Assembly: GCA_016801885.1 (NCBI GenBank)
Contig: CM028900.1
Span: 12,356,972-12,420,971 of the forward strand
DNA from: Toxotes chatareus
Taxonomy: Eukaryota > Chordata > Actinopteri > Toxotidae
Direction of reading: 5' to 3'
DNA length: 64,000 bases
The notes below the pieces were generated by a model, which was not told the DNA's origin, did no database searches, and saw only the letters and a program-made list of their open reading frames with translations. A program made the translations under genes and the position numbers. Below, piece after piece: positions 1-11,700 of the stretch (position 1 is the stretch's first letter; each line of letters starts with the position of its first letter).

Positions 1-1950
1 TTACCAAGCCATGACAATTAGTGTAGAGATACTAGAAAATGGGCAATCGGATCCTGTTCTGTTATACAGTGGAGAATCACAGCAGAGATATCAACTAGAC
101 CAATCCATTAAATGGGCTAAATTTATTGCAGCGTAGGATAAATGCTTTACAATATCTCTGAAATCTCATCCAAAAAAATTACATGAGTACTGCATATAAA
201 GTCCCTTTTTAGATTAGAAACAAATCTGAATCATTTCAGTCCATCGGCATTATCGAGGAGAAAACCAAACATTTGGAAAAAGAGCCACCCCACTTTGGGT
301 GAATCGCCGAACAGCAAACAGTTATGAGGACATTAACTGTCCAGCTTCTTAGTGTAAATATGATGAGCAATGGGGGCAAACATTGAGTGCATGTGCTGTC
401 AGTGCCCTAAATTTAGGATATCTTTTGTTGGCTGTTGTGATTTGTTTCCCTTAATTATCCTTTACTTAAAAGGGGGTTGCACTAAGAAGGCGAGTAACAT
501 GCAATTTATCTTTCAGAAAATGAATTACTGAAAGCTGCAGGTGGTACTTCACCTCTCAGACCCTAAAAGATGACCATCTGACCATTCACTATCAGAAGTA
601 ACCTTTTAGCGGACCCCTCCTGGTGTGGTTTAAAGATGGAGCTGGTCTTGTGCAGACTGGCTAAGGATTCATGAAGCATTTTGCCTGCTGTGCTTGAGGT
701 GAACAGGCTTTGTATTCCAAAGCTCCAGGCAAGCAGTAATTAGAGGAGACATTCTGACACAAAGGAATGTTGCACTGAATGATGGTTTGGCAAAATTCAC
801 CCTGTCACTTTACTATATGATGAATGACAACCATTCATAGTGTTCCTACATACTGCAGCAACATTCATAAGTTGTGAAAATGACTATAAAGTCAGGTTGT
901 CTTTCATGTCCGTTCATCACTAAATGCTTTGTTTATACTCACATTTTGTTTGTGACCACTAATGATTACAAAAGACCAATGACATTTTACATGCCACATG
1001 AAATAAGGTTGGAAAAAGATTATCAGATAAATCAACTGAATCAAACTGACCATGTATATGAACTGAACCCTTGTGAAAAGGGTTCCAATCCATAAAAACT
1101 GTATTCTCGATGAATGCTTTATCTACTTTCCACTCTTCCTCACATCAGCTACAAAACTGTAGCATTTTTTTTATTGTGGGGTATAATAAATCTGTTTGTA
1201 AAGGGTAGAAAAATATTAGAGCAATTTAAGTTAAGGAAAAAGTAATGTGAAACCTATTGGAATTATTATAATATCAAATGAAGTTCTTTGTTTGTTTTAG
1301 TAAGGGTGGTGGCAGAAATGTTTAAAAACTTATTTATGAACCCAGAGATTGTTTGTCACTATTAACACTTGCAAAATATCCTATCACAATCTACAGCATG
1401 TGTCACTGATGTACATCTTCACATAAAACACTGTGGGCCAGGACTCTGAATCGAAGCTGTGTAGCTGTATGATGTAGATTTCAAGGATGATTTTCCACAG
1501 ATGTTTTATTATACTACAGATTATTGGCCAAATCTCAAAGAAATGTGAAATACATTGTTTCTACAGACACACTGAAATTAAATAAACAGTTCTTGCGGCA
1601 TGTCTGAAATGTAACCTGCTTTTTAGGTTTTGTGTATACTTCTCTCTACTTGAATGGTCTCAATGTGTGTGCTATTCTTTCATCATTACAATCTTCACAC
1701 GAGGTGTGATCATAAAACTCTGACAATCATGTCGTGAGCAGCAGTGAGAGGTTAGCAGGCACATGAACTGCACGTGGGTAATATGTGGTTTACTTACCAC
1801 GTTCATTACGATGTGAATCTTTCACGACTATTGGAAGATATTAATGCAGCACAATCCAGCAACAACAGCCGAGACTGAGGTCAAAGTGAAAGCTAGGTGG
1901 GTCTGTGCTGCCCTCTCGCGGTGAGAGAGAGGGGGACAAACACAAGGCAA
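1..1950. other. intergenic region upstream of atp5f1b
   Basis: I see no exon, RNA gene or recognisable transposon here. The sequence is mostly A/T-rich and stop-rich in all frames. The only open stretch, 874-1095 (+), has no splice sites or protein resemblance that I can support. The last 80 bases become G/C-rich and belong to the atp5f1b promoter. Confidence 0.6.
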
Positions 1951-1952
1951 GG

Positions 1953-1964
1953 CGCGCATGCGCA
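1953..1964 (+). promoter_or_regulatory. NRF-1 binding site in the atp5f1b promoter
   Basis: The 12 bases CGCGCATGCGCA match the NRF-1 consensus YGCGCAYGCGCR at every position, 61 bases upstream of the atp5f1b start codon. NRF-1 is the established activator of nuclear genes for oxidative phosphorylation, which fits this gene. The surrounding 1915-2010 stretch is G/C-rich and has no TATA box. Confidence 0.7.
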
Positions 1965-2011
1965 GTTTAGCCGGCAGCAGTATATGACCGCCCGAAGCCG
2001 CCTTCACCTTC

Positions 2012-2020
2012 AGCCATCTT
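2012..2020 (-). promoter_or_regulatory. YY1-type element just before the atp5f1b start
   Basis: AGCCATCTT reads AAGATGGCT on the minus strand, matching the YY1 core (AAGATGGC). It lies four bases before the ATG, so it falls in or beside the very short 5' UTR. YY1 sites near the start of transcription are common in genes for mitochondrial proteins. The transcription start itself is not visible. Confidence 0.45.
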
Positions 2021-2024
2021 AACC

Positions 2025-5000
2025 ATGTTGGGTGCTGTGGGACGGTACTGCAGCGGAGCTCTGCAGGCTTTCAAGCCTGGGATTAACTCTTTGAAGACAA
2101 TCAGTGCGAGACATGCAGCTCTTAATTCGAGTAAGTGAATATTCTTTAAACATGGGTCGGCTGTCAGCATTGTGTGCCCTGTCCTGTGACAGATCTCTAA
2201 CGCAGATGTATGCACGCTCAGTGGGTCAGGCCTCACTTTTACCACGAAGCTTCTCCATTCATTTGATATCAATATGTATTCAGTTCAAGCTGCTGAAATA
2301 AAATTCAAGCAGTTATTTGGTTACATTCTTACTCCAATCCGCCGTTGTAGCGCCAGTCATGGTGGTTGGTGTACAGACTTCAACCGATGACCTTACCAAG
2401 TAACTTAGTTCAAATCAAATGTTTGACACAATGCGTGTTTGAACTCACAGCCTGTGAGGTTCAGTGTCAACAAAATGTGGGTAATGCTTTTACGAAGCAC
2501 TAAAATGTTTAGTCTCTTACAGTGATTAAACAGGGTTTTGTTTTTTCAGACGTAGTTGCAGCTGTTTCATGTGAAGTCACTTTTAACATGTTGTCATTAA
2601 TGTCATTGTCCTTTTTCTGTTACCGTCCTTTCAGGCAGGGGTTATGCTGCCCCAGCTGCTCAAGCTGCACTGGCCAATGGCCGCATAGTGGCAGTGATTG
2701 GTGCAGTGGTGGATGTCCAGTTCGATGAAGGCCTCCCTCCCATTCTCAATGCACTGGAGGTGGTTGGACGTGAGAGCAGGCTGGTGCTTGAGGTGGCACA
2801 GCATCTGGGTGAGCGGGTTGAAGTGATTCTTGGGTTTGAAACGCTGCTCACCAAGTCAGTGTTTGGATGTCTGTTATGAACTTTAAACACTGTCTTTCAT
2901 CATGTGTTTCTCCAGGTGAAAACACAGTCAGGACCATTGCCATGGATGGTACAGAGGGTCTGGTTCGTGGTCAGCAGGTTCTGGACACTGGAGCCCCCAT
3001 CAGGATCCCAGTGGGCCCCGAGACCTTGGGAAGGATCATGAATGTCATTGGGGAACCCATTGATGAGAGGGGTCCAATTACCACCAAACAGTAAGTATTG
3101 AGAGGATCATGATGCTGGAGGAATTTTTATATTTTTCTTAATGTCAAGAAATGACAATACCAAAATCAATTAATTGGTCTCTAAGTAATTTCTTACTTCC
3201 CTGTTAATCTATAAAAAATGCAATATAACCCTTATTATCTTACAGGACTGCTCCTATTCACGCTGAAGCCCCTGAGTTCACAGACATGAGTGTGGAGCAG
3301 GAGATCCTGGTCACTGGCATCAAAGTGGTAGATCTTCTGGCACCCTACGCCAAGGGTGGAAAGATTGGTTGGTCGATAATATTACACTGTAGAATTTATT
3401 TTTGTCAGCACTCAAATTTTAATACATACTTATAATGAAAATTGTGTTTTGTTTTATTTTTTTGTGCATGTTGTATTCCTTCAGGTCTTTTTGGTGGTGC
3501 TGGTGTTGGCAAGACTGTATTAATTATGGAGCTGATTAACAATGTCGCCAAAGCCCATGGTGGTTACTCTGTGTTTGCCGGAGTGGGAGAACGAACCCGT
3601 GAGGGAAATGACTTGTACCATGAAATGATTGAGTCTGGTGTCATTAACCTGAAGGACACCACCTCAAAGGTAAAGCCCTCAATGAGTATAATGTATTTGT
3701 TAAAACACAATCTAGCTTTTCTGATTAAGATACCCAGCACAGTATAGTACATCACATTAAGTGTAATTTATTGGTTTTGATGGATTCATGTGTTAATTTG
3801 AGCTAAACTTTCTGGGTCCTCATGTTCTCAGGTAGCGCTGGTCTACGGTCAGATGAACGAGCCTCCAGGTGCCCGTGCCAGAGTTGCGCTTACTGGTCTG
3901 ACTGTCGCTGAATATTTCCGTGATCAGGAGGGACAGGACGTGCTGCTCTTTATTGACAACATCTTTAGGTTTACTCAGGCTGGATCAGAGGTTCACAATG
4001 CCAGATAGATTTTTTTTCCTCATTATTTGCAGATGTCATCCACTAAATACTGCTTTCCATGCATATATGTATTGTGTCTGAATATTTGTGTCTTTTGGCT
4101 TCAGGTGTCTGCCCTGTTGGGTCGTATCCCCTCTGCTGTGGGTTACCAGCCTACCCTGGCCACTGATATGGGTACAATGCAGGAAAGAATTACCACTACT
4201 AAGAAGGGCTCCATCACCTCAGTACAAGTGAGAAGACACATGATGCTAATGATATCTCAGCATGCCTTGCTTTTTCTGGATTGTTCATACGAAGATTGTC
4301 AATTGTGTTACAGGCTATCTATGTGCCTGCTGATGACTTAACTGACCCTGCTCCTGCCACTACTTTTGCTCACTTGGATGCAACAACTGTGCTGTCCCGT
4401 GCCATTGCTGAGCTTGGTATCTATCCTGCTGTGGACCCTCTGGATTCCACCTCCCGCATCATGGACCCCAACATTGTTGGGTCTGAGCACTACGATGTTG
4501 CTCGTGGTGTACAGAAGATTCTTCAGGCAAGCCTTACATTAGAGGCCAACAAATTTTGAATGACTGTCAACAATTGCTGTGATCCTAAAACTAAATGTAA
4601 ACCTTGTCTAACGGCCTGTTTTTGTTTTTTGTTTTTTTCCAGGATTACAAATCATTGCAGGACATTATTGCTATCCTGGGTATGGATGAATTGTCTGAGG
4701 AAGATAAATTGACTGTTGCCCGTGCCCGCAAGATCCAGCGTTTCTTGTCGCAGCCCTTCCAGGTAGCAGAGGTGTTTACTGGCCACTTGGGCAAGCTGGT
4801 GCCTCTCAAGGAAACAATCAAAGGCTTCAAGAGCATTCTAGGAGGTAGACTCTGTGCCATGGCTAAAACATTTCTAAGTGGGATGAACTTAATGGATGTT
4901 TGATGGTAATGGCTATTCTTTTCTCTCTTCAAGGTGAATATGATGCCCTGCCAGAGCAAGCTTTCTACATGGTGGGTCCTATTGAAGAAGTAGTCCAAAA

Positions 5001-5031
5001 GGCTGAGAAACTGGCAGAGGAGCATTCATAA
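2025..5031 (+). CDS. atp5f1b: ATP synthase F1 subunit beta, mitochondrial
   Basis: Catalytic beta subunit of mitochondrial F1Fo ATP synthase, which makes ATP in the matrix. Ten exons: 2025-2130, 2635-2808, 2916-3090, 3246-3367, 3485-3669, 3832-3990, 4105-4227, 4314-4526, 4643-4844, 4934-5031. They total 519 codons including the stop, the normal family size. Residues 1 to about 45 form a basic, diverged mitochondrial presequence beginning MLGAVGRY; the mature part is nearly identical to the human protein. The P-loop GGAGVGKT lies near residues 196-203, Walker B (VLLFID) near 291-296, and the DELSEED rotor-contact loop at 434-440. The intron after exon 8 begins with GC instead of GT. A likely poly(A) signal, ATTAAA, is at 5167-5172. 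NRF-1 and YY1 sites lie just upstream. The next gene converges from the other strand, its stop 274 bases away. Confidence 0.97.
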
Positions 5032-5304
5032 GTGATTTGTCTGCAAGGTTGAAAAGTTTTATGAGATAAATATTTGTACAGTATAATTTCTATTTGAGGA
5101 ACTTCTAACGTCTCATGCTAAGTATGTTTTGTAGTGGTTCCATTTCTCTGGAAAAGTGAAGATGAAATTAAAAATGATATTGTGATGTAAATGATCCTTT
5201 TTTCATTTTTAGCACCGTCTGTGAGCAAACATTCTTGGTTGGAAAATGAAAATGTGTTTTAATGAAAACGTGTCTCATTGGTAACACTTACATAATACTT
5301 AAAT

Positions 5305-7643
5305 TTAACCGAACATGTAGCTCAGTTTCTTATTCAGTTCCCTCTCTTGCTTAAGGAGACTGGAGCTGTATTCTCTGAAGGCTTCGAAATCCTGTAATTG
5401 GAGAAAAAAACATGTTGAGCTTGTTCTTAACTCTGGCTGCTGTCAATTTCACTTTTCAATACTGCAGATTTCAACAAACCTTTTTAAGATCGTCATAGTT
5501 TGTCATGGACTCATCAAGAGCACACTGGAGAGACTTCACTTTTACATCTGCATTAACAGCTTCTGCGTCCTGTTCAAACCTGAGGCAAAGTTGAGGGCAA
5601 ATGAGATAAAAGTTCCTATATTCAGCAGTGCAATAAAAACATTGTTGACCCACGGTTTACCTATCCTCTGCTTCAGCCCGGGACTTTTTCTCTTCTTTCC
5701 ATTTTCTCTCCAGCTGCTGGATTTTCTCTTGTTTCTCCTGCATGAAAGACTAAATTCTGTTCATTCTGTGCAGAGCTGTGTTTTTAATGAAAAGAACAAA
5801 TACTCTTTTCTACTCACCTGTATCACTCTCCCTCTCTCCATAGACAGTGACAAGAGTTTGTCCTTCTCTTTGGTGAGGCTTATAATGTTTTCTCTCATCT
5901 TGATCTCCTTCAAAGCATGCTTTTCTTCAGCCTCGTCTAGCTTCAGCTTCATGGCTTGTGGAAAGGAGGCCACAAGATTAAAAGTGCTTGTATTTTGAAG
6001 AACTTGGGAGAACAATAGTGCATTGACTACCTACCTTTGGACATCTCTACAGCATCTCTTTTCTGTTGCAAAGCGTCATGCAGTTGATCAAGTAGCGATG
6101 CTTCCTTGGCTTGATGTTGAGTTGCCTGTTCCTGGAGTTTTGACTGGTATTCAGCTAATTTCTCCCTTAAACATAGATGTAAAAACAGAACCAAAATTGT
6201 TAGTGTGAAGTAAATGTTGAATAATGAACTACAACTGCAAGTAATGTTTAGTACTTAAGTTACTACTTTCATTACGGATTAATCTAAATATATATGTTAT
6301 TTCTTTTTAATCAATAGTCTATAAAATGGTTTAAAAAAGCAAAAATGTCAATAGTTGATAAATGAGTGATTTTGACAAACTTACTGATATTCATTTTCTT
6401 TATTTGTATAAAGCCCTGTCAGCAGTTTGATTTCTTGCATCAGGTTTTGCACAAGCACCTCTTTATCTTGTAGTTTTTGGGAGAAAAGCATGTCATTTTC
6501 TGACCGCAACTGTTTGTTTTCCATCTTTAACTGGGCATTCAGATTTTTGTACTCTTCCATGAAAGTAATAATGGCTTGATTGTTGGCAGCTAAATCCATG
6601 AATCTCTTCTCTAATAACTCTGCTTTCTTTCTTTCGATGTCCAGTTGTTTCTGGCTGCCAGTTACTCTGTGCTCCAGCTCGGTATTGATGTTTTGCAGGG
6701 CTTGACATCGAAGAAGCTGCTCATCTGCTCTCTGTTTCAGTATGCAGATCAGACTTGACTGTTCATCTATCCTGGACCGCAGCATTTTTGTCATGTCCTC
6801 TGCAGAAAGGCTTCGAAGATTTTCCAGTGACCTCTGAATATTGTCCACATGCTGGGAACAAGGGAAAATGTTAAAACATGACAGACAGATGCTTTTGGCA
6901 GCTTCTTAGTGAAATTATGCTGTTTGCACTAGAGCATAACCTCAGTTGTATCCAATGCCTACTTGTAATTCTAAGAATTAGAGTTAACTATAATTTTTTT
7001 TAAAAATGGAAAACGAACAAATATTTACGAGAGAAGCTGATACCAGTTAATATTTGACATTTTGGCTTAAAAAAAATGACTCAGAAGATTAAATCAACAA
7101 TAGGATTTGCTTCCATTAAATTTCAAATAATGATTTTAGCTCTAGATTAACGGATGGTTATTAGTTTTATGTACAGTATAGTGGAGATAAATGGGAGTCC
7201 GACAACACATTTTAAGAGGTTAATCCAGCCATGCATAGATAAAATAGAAATAAAATCACAAATATCTATAACTCTGATTGTTTTAAAGGAAACTATTTAC
7301 AGTTTAGCGTTGACATGTCTAAGGACTTAGTAAACGCCAGACTTTAACGTTTGTGTACAGTTAACGGTTGCTAGTTTACATGAGCTGCGTTTTTTTTCTT
7401 GCTAATTTAGTTGTTTTTCAAGTTTCAGTGTCAGGTTAATTAAAATACTCCAGAAATAATTTTAATACCACTCATGCGTAATATAAGTAGGAGTATTGTC
7501 AGGAGACGACGAACTAACGAAGTCTTCTGCAGCCTCTCGTTAGCTAATGGTGGATTTACACTGATTTACCGTTTTCATCGTTAGCTGTTACATACCTCCG
7601 TCAAGTTCATGAAGTTTTCTGCGTTGTTTTGTGGAGTTGCCAT
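5305..7643 (-). CDS. ccdc89: coiled-coil domain-containing protein 89
   Basis: Seven coding exons in transcript order: 7643-7596, 6851-6385, 6165-6035, 5954-5818, 5737-5661, 5579-5480, 5391-5305. All phases agree, giving 348 residues. The protein starts MATPQNNAENF and then is almost entirely charged heptad-rich coiled coil with no membrane segment. Resemblance to mammalian CCDC89 (BOIP) rests on the segment around SRIDEQSSLICILKQR, the MERGRVIQ block, and the C-terminal block DFEAFREYSSSLLKQEREL. CCDC89 is reported as a partner of a Hey-family bHLH repressor and is abundant in testis; the molecular role is poorly known. A minus-strand poly(A) signal is likely at 5258-5263. The start lies about 1 kb from that of lrp2 in head-to-head orientation, so the 7644-8644 interval may hold both promoters. 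Exon 2's acceptor and intron 1 sequence is duplicated at 12561-12912. Confidence 0.85.
6847..7213. repeat. duplicated segment, ccdc89 copy
   Basis: About 350 bases covering the first bases of ccdc89 exon 2, its splice acceptor and part of intron 1. They recur in direct orientation inside lrp2 intron 1 at 12561-12912. The copies align almost base for base, with a few substitutions, and the block with TTTGCACTAGAGC is missing from the second copy. Since this copy includes real exon sequence and its acceptor, it is probably the source. Confidence 0.85.
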
Positions 7644-8644
7644 GATGAGTAAGAGTTAAGAAGAAGTAAAGCCCCTTTTCCCAGTATTGTTTTTAGTTAG
7701 GTTTTTTACTCTACTCTCATTTCCACGTTTCTCGTACCAAGCATCTCGGAGTTTCAGTTGCTTGGTCACTAATGGTAACCAGCTCTGAGCGGCGCTCTAA
7801 GGAGCAGCCGAGGTGGGGGAGACGTTGGTACCGGCCCTCTGCCGCACGGTGGCAGTGTTCGGCTTCTTTTCCAACAGTTAAGGCATGCGCCATCTCAAAT
7901 AATTGTGGGAAAAGCAGTAGTAGTTTTCGATACCTAAATCTAGTTTGGTACATTGTTATTTAATTTAATGTGTCAGTTGTCTTGTTTTTTTTTTTTTTTT
8001 TGGTCGCTAATTCATAAATTGCTTTTGAAATCTTTGGGGACATTGCCTCTTTGTACGTTAATCCTACAGAATCTAAAGTACATGGTGATGAATTTATGGC
8101 AACAGCATCGGTTTAACATGTAAAACACTCTTACACTGCCTGATGATTTTCTTGTTATATTTGTATATCAAACTCGACGAGGGGAAGTGGGTGTAAAGCG
8201 TCCAAAAAGGCTCCTTAGTCGAAGTCGAACCAGAGACTTTGGGATTACGGCACACGTCTCGGCCTTCGGGACACCTAAATTCAAAGCTTTAAGCAGTTTT
8301 AGATTTTAATTTTCTCTCATAATTATTCTCCTCTCAGGAGCCCGTAGGTAACCCCTCTTTGTTCCAAGTGTGGGGCAAATAAACAGGGATGATATCACGC
8401 TGTGAGTGAAAAATCACTGGCACTGAAGACAAGTCGGACCTGCATGGCATTATGCAGATTCCAGGGCCCGAGGGATTTATTCGGAGGGCCGAGGCTGGGT
8501 TGGGGGAGCGGCTGTCCTGGCCTTTGTGCACGCCCCTTTTCATCAACTAGCGGGGCCAAGAAAGACAGGGGAAAGCAACAGCATCCCAGCCCCAGTCCCT
8601 ACAGCTCCTCCATCTGCACAGCGGAGCTGGACGGACCAGCCAGA
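7644..8644. promoter_or_regulatory. shared head-to-head interval between ccdc89 and lrp2
   Basis: No coding exon is seen. The part next to ccdc89 (7770-7860) is relatively G/C-rich with several GGCG and GGGG blocks. The part next to lrp2 (8400-8644) is moderately G/C-rich and is probably the lrp2 5' UTR. A T16 run lies near 7987. No clear TATA box is found near either gene. Calling this promoter is inference from position and orientation. Confidence 0.4.
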
Positions 8645-8714
8645 ATGTGGAGAGCACTGCTACCTAAACTCATTCTCGTCTTCATGTGCTGTGTTAGATG
8701 GTGCCACTCTGAAG
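8645..8714 (+). other. lrp2b: lrp2 exon 1: signal peptide
   Basis: Encodes a short N-terminus (MWRALLPKLILVFMCC...) with a basic residue followed by a hydrophobic core, a typical secretory signal peptide. It ends in phase 1 at a GTAAGA donor. The next exon is 5.1 kb away, the longest intron of the gene. The ATG context is CAGAATGT, and the first LDLa repeat follows directly after the splice, as in megalin. Confidence 0.8.
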
Positions 8715-11700
8715 GTAAGAAGTGTGATTTTTTTGTTGTTGTTTTAAATCTCCTACTTTTTCCTATCCACACAGGCTGTCAGCTCAGTGATTCATTGTGC
8801 AACTGGTTGAGCTACTAGTGATTCAGCCATTGCACTTGTTGCTCAATCAAAACAAACCACTTGTTAAGCTAATGAAATGAAGCTGATTTTTTTTTTTTTT
8901 GCTGAATTAACATGTTGGTATTTTCTTTGTTTAAGCAAAGATAAAAGCATCCACCCAATGAGTACAGTTCAAGTTTTCATGAGACTCAAAGATGCTATAT
9001 TAACTGAAGTCATGAAAATAACCTTGTTGATGATTCGAAAAGCCACTGTTTTAATGGAACCACACAGTATCTTCCACTAATTTTGATGTGACCACTAGGT
9101 AAAGTAACTCTGTCTCTGGAGCTAAACGTTTTACCACGTAGTATTACTTTAAAGGTTGAGCACAAAGCCTTCCTCAGACAGATTGGAAGTTCTCTTGAGG
9201 AACTTTTGCCTGAGCTTTACTGTTGCTAGGTAACAGAAAAGAGCATGTGACTTACAGACAATCTGTAAGGACTGAGAGCTGCTGGTACAAATCTCATTCA
9301 GTGGAGCAGATTTCACGCCGCAAACCACTGATTCAAACTTGATTGCAGCTTGAGGAAGAACTTTATTTTCTAATGTAAGACAGAGACAGCCAGAATGCTC
9401 AGATGCTGCTCTTTATACATGACAGTATTGTGTTTGTTTCTTGTGTTTGTAGCACGACTAGATCCTGCTTCTCAAATTGTAATCTGCTTTCTTTTTGCTC
9501 AACCCTTAGTACGTAAGCTCCTTAGTGTGAATCAAGCAACTAATTACACTGCAGGTGCTGCAGAATGGAACCATTTCTACCTAAGGAGCAGTTTGGAGTT
9601 AAGAACAAAACTGTACCATGACTAAAGTCGAAGCTACAGCTTTTCGTATTCATGTATTATGAAACATCCTGGGCCCTATTTCCTCACTGGCTAACAGACA
9701 CACAAAAAAGGTGAACTCTTCATGCCAAAAAGACAATATAACCGTGCTGACACTGAGACTGTGGCATTTGGAAAAAAAAAAAAAAATCACTTGGCATTTC
9801 CTTTGAATCACAGCAGCCTCAGTGCTTGCAGCTGAAATTTGCTGATGACAACTGAAGTGAACAAAACGATGACTTGACTAAAACAACAGACTTTGTCAGC
9901 ATGTCCATGTTGATTATTAGCACCAATTTGTTGTGATTAACAGACCGCAATGTAGACTACTTAAATAAAATTGCAGGGAGTCTTGTAGATTATTAAGATG
10001 TTCCATAATTTATTAGTATGTATCACGTGCTTTCTAGTGAAGTGTGAAAATGTGTCTCTTAATAATATACTGACAAGATTAGTAAGGGTCTATTTATGTA
10101 GTTTTACTATGAGGGGACAAGGTGCTTTCTCTAATCTCTGCTTGATCCTCCACAGAAATCCTTCAGTTTGATGATTGTTTCTTCCACAACCTTCTGTAAC
10201 ACATTATCCAGGCCTTGGCTTTGATAATGCTTCAGAATGCTTACACTGGCTTTAATAGCTAATGTGACAGTCTGGGGGGATTTCATGGTGCTGGTTTGTT
10301 AACTGTCCTCTGCCATTTTTGCTGTTCCACACATCTTTTGTCAGTCAATTAAGTTTTCTCTGTTAATCATTGGCCACTGACTTATGAAGTGTGAAAAAAG
10401 GAAGATGAAACAGAGTAATGAAAAATGACAACATGATTGTTGATGTATTTTTAGTCTGCTTGTATTTTGGTCAAATGTGGGGCTAGTCTGTCCTGATTTG
10501 ATCAAACTTACTTTCAGTTTGAGTCTGAAATGACATTGTTTAAAATGTTGGGTTCAAATCTTCCAAGACACACACACACTTGGCCAGCATGTGCACGTTA
10601 AACCTCACACATGCCGGCTTCTTTCCGGTGTAGGAGCCTAAATCCTTGTGCAACAGTAACACAGCGTTAGAAGCAAGAACGCAGTTGGCACAAATCAAGA
10701 GCAAATCCTTTCTTTTCCTGCAGCTCCTTCACTCTAGGTTACAGACACTGAGGATGGAGTTTAGCCTCCAGCTAACAGCTGGTGAGCTGTGACTCACTGT
10801 ACAGAGAGAAAATAAGTTGTCCCAGTAGCTGTGTCATTGCATTGTGACAACTTCATTTATGATTCGTTTCACTTGTGCTTTTGTTACAGCACAGACCAAA
10901 AATCATGTTGAGTATTCCTCAATCCTAACCAGACCAAGGCTTTATTCCTCACTCCATTTCTTTCTTCCTTTTGCTCCCATGCCACTGCCAAAGCCCCCTC
11001 GTTTTTTCACTGTTTTGTGTGTAGCAGTAAGAGCCAAAGTCACTTGTTTGGCAATTGACTGCATTCTGCTGCATTGATTTCCATATGAAACAGGCAGCAG
11101 CACTTCGCTCTGACAGCATGGACGGGTCCAGCGTTTCATGCTGCCAGCAGCCGTTTTCACCACTTTTCTCCACACACATTCAGTGAGTGCAGAGGGCTGC
11201 GCCAAAACAAGACGATGTTGATGAAAGCTTGACGACATCTTTCAGACGCTCCACGTGACAAGAAAGAGATTCTGAGACTTTCAGCTGTAGTCCACAGGTG
11301 TTTTCTTAATGGGTGGTCATGAGAGGGGAGCTTATGTTTCACTTTTGTTTCACCTAATCGCAGGAAGTAAGCCTCACTGTACTCTGCTTTCTACTGTCCA
11401 TCTCCAAAGTGGCTTTTTTTTAGGGTGACACTTCCAGTTATGAGTTTGCATCCCTGCTGGCGCCTCTTTTGTGCCATTGTAATTTCACAGTGGGGTTTAA
11501 GGCGTTTGGGGGGTTTCATTCTAATGAAAATTCCTCTACTGCTCTTCTTTGTTGGGCAATAGTAGGGCGTCCTTATCTTCCCGCATGGATAGTGCGGTGC
11601 TCTCTCCTGCTGTGGGTTTAAGTTGCTAATTATAAAAGACAAGACTAGAATGAAGAAAAAGGAAAACATTCAATAAAACATATAAATAATGCACTTATCA

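Noticed and set aside
874..1095. 73-residue open frame upstream of atp5f1b
   Set aside because: A/T-rich, no similarity recognised and no sign of exon boundaries; treated as chance.
2131..4933. Search for a SNORD59-type C/D snoRNA in atp5f1b introns, as hosted by the human gene
   Set aside because: No intron shows a convincing C box (RTGATGA) near its start paired with a D box (CTGA) and terminal stem.
8165..8275. tRNA-like or SINE-head signal on the minus strand (GGTTCGACTTC resembles a B-box)
   Set aside because: The flanking arms do not fold into a tRNA cloverleaf and no A-box or SINE body is evident.
11391..11669. 92-residue open frame on the minus strand in lrp2 intron 1
   Set aside because: Low-complexity composition, no recognisable domain and no splice partners.
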